From contig OX345636.1 of the NCBI GenBank assembly GCA_947044365.1, positions 16,107,115 through 16,171,114 of the forward strand: DNA of 64,000 nucleotides. Reading direction: 5' to 3'. Origin of the DNA: Petrosia ficiformis. Taxonomy: Eukaryota; Porifera; Demospongiae; Haplosclerida; Petrosiidae. Of this stretch, positions 57,903 through 64,000 are shown one piece after another (within the stretch, counting starts at the first letter, position 1; every line of letters begins with the position of its first letter). Under the pieces are notes generated by a model, which was not told where the DNA came from, made no database searches, and was given only the letters and a program-made list of their open reading frames with translations. The translations under genes were made by a program, and so were the position numbers.

Positions 57903-58681
57903 GTTAGATTATGGAATGTCCCATATTAGGGAGAAAAATAATTCGATTTCATATATTCATATATGGTGATGATATTACTAATGATAATACTATTATTCTT
58001 AATTATGCATAATTCATTATTAATTTAAAAGGTCATTGACACCATAATAATGTTTGATACACAAAATTGCAAAAAGGTTATAGCTAGTCTGCCAAATTCT
58101 GCATTAAGCACAGCTGATGAAGAGCATATGTTTTACAATACAGCTGTAATCGTATATCATACTAATTTGAATTCCAATGGCTTTACGTAATGATTTTGCA
58201 ACTTATATATAATTATGCAATTTTGTACAAGTCAAAAGGGTAGAATCATGATTGATATAGGCATAGAAATGGGAAAGGGAGGGTATTGGGGTCATGGCTT
58301 CCCCCTCCCAGATAGAAGTTTGTTTGTATACCTATTATGAACTATGATAGAACTGATTAACATACTATTCCAGTGAGCATTTGATGGGACAAAGTTAATG
58401 CATGATATAATAATTGCTGACTTTGCAATTGTGTGGACCAAAACAAGTCCTGGTAGGCTAATGATTATCAAAGCAATTAAATATATTTCATATGAAGATA
58501 AGAGTGATAGAACGGTAAGTTTGGTTTGGTTGGAATGGTAATTATATTGAAAGTTGTCCAACCTCCTGAGTGTGTGCATATTCCTGCTATACACTTCCTA
58601 TTAATTTCTTAAATATTATATATAATAATTACAATAATGAGTAATCTACAATGTTTAACATCTAACATCTTCCTCACACAG

Positions 58682-59525
58682 GGAAGAAGAAGGAAGATTT
58701 GTTGCAATAGAAATAATGATGGCACTGAGAGTCTGGTCTCAAATGAGAAATATCACAATCGAGAAAATCAGGAAAAATCGAGAAAGAATTATAAAAGTAT
58801 GCAAAGAAGTACGAGGAATAAAAATAGCTGGTTCAGCAACATCTATTGCAGGAGGTGTATTAACAGTATTAGGACTTGGACTGACTCCTGTTACTCTAGG
58901 TGGATCAATAGCTATTTCAGTGGTAGGAGGAAGTATTGCTCTGGCTGGAGGTGCAGCATCAGTAAGTGCTACTGTGTTTAACAAAATCATGTCAAAATCG
59001 AAACTCAGAAAAGTTCAAGACATCATCGAAGTAGATCAACAGCTTTGTCGAATAATCGAAATATTAGAAGAAAGTCTCCAAACAATAGCAGAATATATAC
59101 GAAGAGATCATCCGGATACAGACAAAAAGGACATTGTAGTTGCATTACTGCATGGTAGCAAACTTGTTCAAATCACAACAGTTGTTACAAAAGGAGGTGT
59201 TGCTGGATCACAAGTGGCCAGAATAGGTGGAACAACAGCAATTCAAGGTGGTTTATTTGCTTTTAGGCTAGGGAGTACAGCTGTTCGTGGGGTAGCTATT
59301 GCCGGTGGTATTGTATCATTGTTGATTTTACCATTTGATATATATGAGCTTACTACAAATGCTTACAAGGTTCATAAACATTCGGAATCAAAGTCTGCAT
59401 GTATGCAATGGCTGAATGAACAATTAGAAAAACTAACTACTCAAAAGCAAGAAATCGAAATTTATTTAGAAGAAATGGAGAGAAGAAATAGGGAAAGTAC
59501 ATCATCCTATTCTACTGAAGTATAA
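58682..59525 (+). CDS. Caspase-APOL gene B, exon 6: APOL-like membrane domain
   Basis: TCACACAG acceptor to TAA 59525, 844 nt as in copy A. Both hydrophobic hairpins (GGVLTVLGLGLTPVTLGG; GVAIAGGIVSLLILPFDIYE) and the coiled end (LEKLTTQKQEIEIYLEEMER) are intact. Differences from copy A are concentrated in the charged helix between the hairpins (IIEVDQQLCRIIEILEESL, EYIRRDHPDTDKK). The frame is open, so it could still be made from a downstream start or in the spliced product with exon 5. Confidence 0.75.
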
Positions 59526-59784
59526 TATGTACAATTTCAGCTAAAAGATAAACATAGTAGAGTACAATAATGCTGTTTTTATTTTTTCACGATTAATATA
59601 TAGATAAATTCAAAACAATATTTTTAATCTACAATCTAAGTTATTTTATAAGCATAAATATTTACTCAAATAGACATATATATACATGGTCAGTCACCAT
59701 GTATAGAAATCTTCATAATAGTACAAGAATGACAAATAATAAAATGTTAACATTTCAAGACATGTACATGTATGAATATTTGTA

Positions 59785-60090
59785 CAAGAATAATAAAAAA
59801 CATTTTCAATAAAAATGAAAGAAGATGTAGGGATGTCAAAACCCAAAAAGCAAGCAAACAAGGTTGGGAAGCTAACTTAGGACCCAAAATTAAACAAACC
59901 ACTTCCATATAACCCTACATAAGTGCTTACACCTCTGTACAAAGAGCTGTAATTATGTAGGGTTATATGGAAGTGGTTTGTTTAATTTTGGGTCCTAAGT
60001 TAGCTTCCCAACCTTGTTTGCTTGCTTTTTGGGTTTTGACATCCCTACATCTTCTTTCATTTTTATTGAAAATGTTTTTTATTATTCTTG
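59785..60090. repeat. Perfect hairpin with 138-bp arms
   Basis: Arms 59785-59922 and 59953-60090 are exact inverse complements by eye, separated by a 30-base loop (GTGCTTACACCTCTGTACAA and ten more bases). The stem includes AGGTTGGGAAGCTAACTTAG. It lies about 260 bases past the APOL stop of gene B and is absent from copy A. Confidence 0.9.
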
Positions 60091-62885
60091 TTTTCATTGA
60101 TTTTTTTCTAAACGATGTGAATGTTTTTTTAGATTGCAGAAATACTATATATCATTATGAAATCATGCAATCAAAAATGCATTAAAATTTGTTCATCAAT
60201 GAAGGTCAGTCTTTTGTTTATGTATTGATTATCATTCTCTTTCACTTACAGATGATGTATATTCTCTATTCACTTACATCACTGTCTGCAGTCCTACAAG
60301 AAGTAGTGTCAGTCACTGTGTCAACCATTCAGTATTCCAATGCTTATCATAGTATACAATATTATTATACAATTGCTTTAATATTAATAATTATTATATT
60401 CATTATTAGTATTTGCTCACAAACTCACAAATGTTATTACAATGCCAAACACTTCCACCTTTTCAGCTTCCATGTTAAGAGTATACAAATGCGCATGCGT
60501 AATTAAATTCCACTTAGGAAAATGGCGTCCAATTCCAGATCAAATCTTTGTAGTCGTTGAGACTGTCTTCTTTCATAGTATCTGAAGATATCATCTCGAT
60601 ACTTTACGACCAGAATTTTACTATAAATGCGACGGGAATGGTGCTAGAATCATCGTGATAGGTCAACAAACAAAAAAATGATTTGTCTGGAAAATAATAA
60701 TATTAATATGATGAAGATTTTGCCAGTTTTGCCACTCGCCGGTTCTCTACCTTAACAATAATCTTCGGCCATCTAGAAGGTATTGGTAGTCATAAAAACA
60801 CTAGATATAAACAGGCATGTGTGTATAGAAACTTATGTGTATATATTACCAGAGATTTCAGCTCATCACTTGCAATTGAAATGCATGGGCGGCCATTTTT
60901 TTTCCGTACTCTCTGATATTCAAATCATTGTGAACAAGAGTTGTACTAGTAATAATGATACCTCATTTCATGAACAAGATGAGTGAGTATACAAGTGGTC
61001 AAGATAATTTAACACATTGTCTATAGTACTTTACTGTATACAATCAAGGTTTCTCTAAGCTTTAATATCAATAATAGAGTAGTGAATAAATATACTGATA
61101 GCCAGTGAATGATCCCTGTGAATAAGAGATAAACACAGTTAGTACAGTGATGCTGTTTTTAATGTTTCACAATAGGTGAAATTAATACATGTACATTCCA
61201 ATCACAATCTGACATTGTCAATTTAATAATACAAACTCAATAGATAACCCTCGTCCATGTAGACGAAGCAGAGGGTTACTGTAATCTGGTGTTATGTCTG
61301 TCTGTATGAGTATGAACATAATTTGTGGAGAACTAACAAAATTGGGAGTTCAATCCAGCAACCAAAAAGATGTGAAATTATACAAGGCTCAAAATGAAAG
61401 ACAGTGTTTTTCTAAAACCTTTTGGTTATAAATTTATGACAATTTTACAACTCCCGATTGCCGTTTCACCACTTTCGGAAGACTTCTAGTAGCAAACGAG
61501 TACATGGAAACATCAATGCATTCGCAGTGCAGAACCCTTGCCACAAGTGTGATTTGGGAAACAACTTGAGAATGATTCAGTCACCGACAAGGAAATAACA
61601 GCAGACAATATTTGACTGTAATAATACAATTACTATACTTATATTTGTGTGTGTGTGTGTTGCATTACAACTCACACTCCAAGTGCTTAGTCCTACTAGC
61701 TATATAGTATAAGATTACAAGTGCAGTGTTGAAATCCAGACTTGAAAACAGGTTGAATCACGTGGATGAAATAAATGAGTGGGGCTAGAAATTGTAGCTT
61801 AGCCAGAAAGCATATAGCCACTACTTCAATTGTACTTCATTTCAACAGCGATAGGCTTCAAGCAAGATGAGCTGTGTTTCAATGAGCTCTTTTGCTACCA
61901 GACGTCATCTGAAAGTTGTTAAACGGCGATCACGAGGTGCAAAAATTGTCATAACTTTTTAAAAAAAGAAAGGTTTTGGCCTATTGTTACTATTGATCCT
62001 CGTATGATTTGACGTCTGCTGGTAGTGCCAATGTTTGTAAGTTTACTGGTTTTTTGCCAGACTAACAGACAGACAAAACGATTACAGTAACCCTCTGATC
62101 CGCCTACGCGGGGGCAAGGATGTGAAATCAAGTGCAGTTGAAGTAGTGGCTGCTAGAACATCAAGCTGGCTCTCAATTTCTAGCTCCAACTATTCATTTC
62201 ATGCACGTAAATGAAGCCACAAAATTGAGGATTTTAACCCCTGTGATTCTTACTCTTGCTATATAGGACTGGAGTGTAAGTTGTAACACATACACACATA
62301 TAATTATAATTTTAGTAAAATAATTATAATCTTAGTATAATAATCATTATTACAGTGATGTATAGTCTGCAATTATTTTCTTGTCAGTAGTCATTGAATT
62401 TCTTGTTTCCTAATCACACTTGTGGCGAGGGTTCTGCACTGTGAGTGTATTCACTATTTATGTGGTCAGTCATGTACATGAATTATTAAATTAATAAATG
62501 CTATGTCACTAATGGTACAAAAATCACAAACAATAAACTGTTAACTTCTAAAAAGTTTGGTTGTAGTTTTTGTTAAATTGTAGTAATCCAAATATATACA
62601 CTTTTTTGGTTATATCATTTTAGAATCAAAGTATAGAAAGACAGTCCAAAATGTTCAAATTAACATACTTTCTAACTGGTCTCAGTCTTTGAATATATGC
62701 CATGTAGTCTGGCAACACCACCCCATGCCAAGTGGGCACTAACGTGTGAGAATAATAGATTCAAAGTAGCATCCAGAAAACATTTATCTGGATGCTGATT
62801 TGAGCCCATAACCTGCCTCTAGCAGGGAGATATCCTATACTATTACTTATCATACATGAGGTTACATGTATTTACTATCATTTAA

Positions 62886-63309
62886 CCCTTAGAGGACTGA
62901 TGTCTCATTTGTGACATTTGACTCGTACGCACTTCAGAGTGTGTTCCTAGAATTAGAAAGCATTCCAAATGGGAGGAATTTGGGGTTTCAGTGACCCCAC
63001 CCACACAAACTGGTGAGTAGTTGAGACATTTCTCTTGCTGTAAAACCTGATATCATGGGTGTAACTGTTGCCAACATGCAGTGGAGTTGTTTTGTTTGTC
63101 CCAGTTGCTGTCAAAAGAAGGAGAAAACTGCATTTGAATTAGTCCTATGAAGCACTTGGGGACTTTTGAGTCCTAGAAAACAAGCAGCTAGAAGTAGTAC
63201 TCTATGTCAAAAAAGGAATCAAGTTTGGAGTAGATAAAGTTAATGGTGGCCAAGTTATCTGCAGAGATGCTAGTGTTGGAAATGTGAAAAATTGTGAGTC
63301 CTCTAATGG
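62886..63309. mobile_element. piggyBac-type remnant, copy B
   Basis: TTAA at 62882-62885 and 63310-63313; ends CCCTTAGAGGACTGA and GAGTCCTCTAATGG. It is shorter than copy A by a deletion that removed the poly-G and neighbouring part. Confidence 0.7.
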
Positions 63310-64000
63310 TTAATCATAATTACCACATTCTCAACTAAACACAACAAGAATATATACATGTATATTTGTTTCTATAAGTGGTATATTAACAGGTAAGGTA
63401 CTACAGAAGCCAGTACAGTACTACATAACAAATTGCATAATCGTTGTATGAAATATGATTATTTTCCCAATTTTAGTGTAATGTGGAATGCTGTATAAAA
63501 GGGAGTGGCTATATACTAGACCCCATAAATCTATGTATCTGTGCAGATGTAAGCTGTGTGATGACAATTACTAATGTACACGTTTTAGATCTATAACCTA
63601 CATGAATACACGAATGCACAGGTAGTATGCAAAAGTAGGGTCAGAAGGGTAAGAATCTTAACAGAGGCATGTATGGATATCTTTATGTTAAATCATTGTG
63701 AACAAGAGTTGTACCAGTAATAACAATACGTCATTTCATGAAGAAGGTGAGTATACAAGTGGTCATGATAATTATAGACATTGCCCATAATAGTACTTTA
63801 TTGCATACAATAGAGTAGTGAATAGTGATAGCCAATAAATGATCCCCATGTCTGACAATGAATTGCTCATACATGTATGTGCTGTGGTCATGCATGGCAG
63901 TGTTTATAAATTTGGAATGACAGGGTCATGTCTGATTTTATTTTTTAAATGCCAATATGAAGTAAAGGTGCACCAACAATCAGTTAAGAATTGACATCAG

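Larger units (their letters stand above)
59526..64000. other. 3' part of duplicated segment (copy B)
   Basis: Collinear with 45888-48930 but with an insertion of about 1.1 kb (59780-60920) containing a long perfect hairpin, and another around 61480-62150 with inverted partners of the repeat ends (AGTGCAGAACCCTTGCCACA at 61528 against TGTGGCGAGGGTTCTGCACT at 62424; GAGGGTTACTGTAATCTG at 61271 against GATTACAGTAACCCTC at 62080). A short ATGGCGTCC frame follows a GCGCATGCG site at 60491 but stops after 12 codons. No gene is recognised, and the window ends inside the duplication. Confidence 0.55.

Overview
The window is eukaryotic DNA from a metazoan, most probably a demosponge of the Amphimedon type (inference). 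It is AT-rich, with compact genes, GT-AG introns often only 50-80 bp long, Death-NACHT receptors, single-repeat ankyrin exons, and a dense load of short inverted-repeat elements. I saw no bacterial operon structure, CRISPR array, rRNA or tRNA gene.

Layout. 0.9-3.2 kb (+): a caspase-fold exon without the catalytic Cys, followed by a decayed apolipoprotein-L-like (APOL) pseudogene. 5.4-9.2 kb (-): an NLR-type gene, Death-linker-Death-NACHT with a short LRR-like tail, joined by phase-1 introns. 12.0-21.0 kb (+): a 27-exon ankyrin gene, nearly one repeat per 102-nt exon, whose 4-kb first intron is full of mobile elements. 25.0 kb (+): an intronless Death-domain protein. 26.7-29.6 kb (-): a broken gene joining an AIG1/GIMAP-type GTPase to a Hedgehog-type Hint (autoprocessing) module, interrupted by two transposons (one carrying a third) and several frameshifts. 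31.0-32.4 kb (-): fragments resembling an RPA-type zinc/OB protein and a RecQ-type helicase start. 35.8-37.6 kb: a transposon with 321-bp inverted arms and an unrecognised two-exon gene. 37.9-38.9 kb: a decayed transposon-type ORF. 39.9-48.9 kb and 51.8-64.0 kb: two tandem copies of one segment.

The main discovery candidate lies in that duplicated segment. Six exons with matching phases (40119-45887) make one 1,003-residue reading frame: active-type caspase, Ser/Thr-rich linker, second caspase fold lacking the catalytic Cys, and APOL-like membrane domain. This looks like a protease and a membrane-active effector in a single protein. The second copy (52021-59525) keeps the order but has a 1-nt deletion between p20 and p10. 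With the 0.9-3.2 kb pair, the caspase-fold/APOL pairing occurs three times in 64 kb. Together with the NLR, the Death-only protein and the AIG1-Hint remnant, the window reads as an innate-immunity/cell-death neighbourhood.

Comparing the two tandem copies gives empty sites for several transposons, so their insertions can be dated after the duplication. All protein names come from motif reading by eye; no database search was run.
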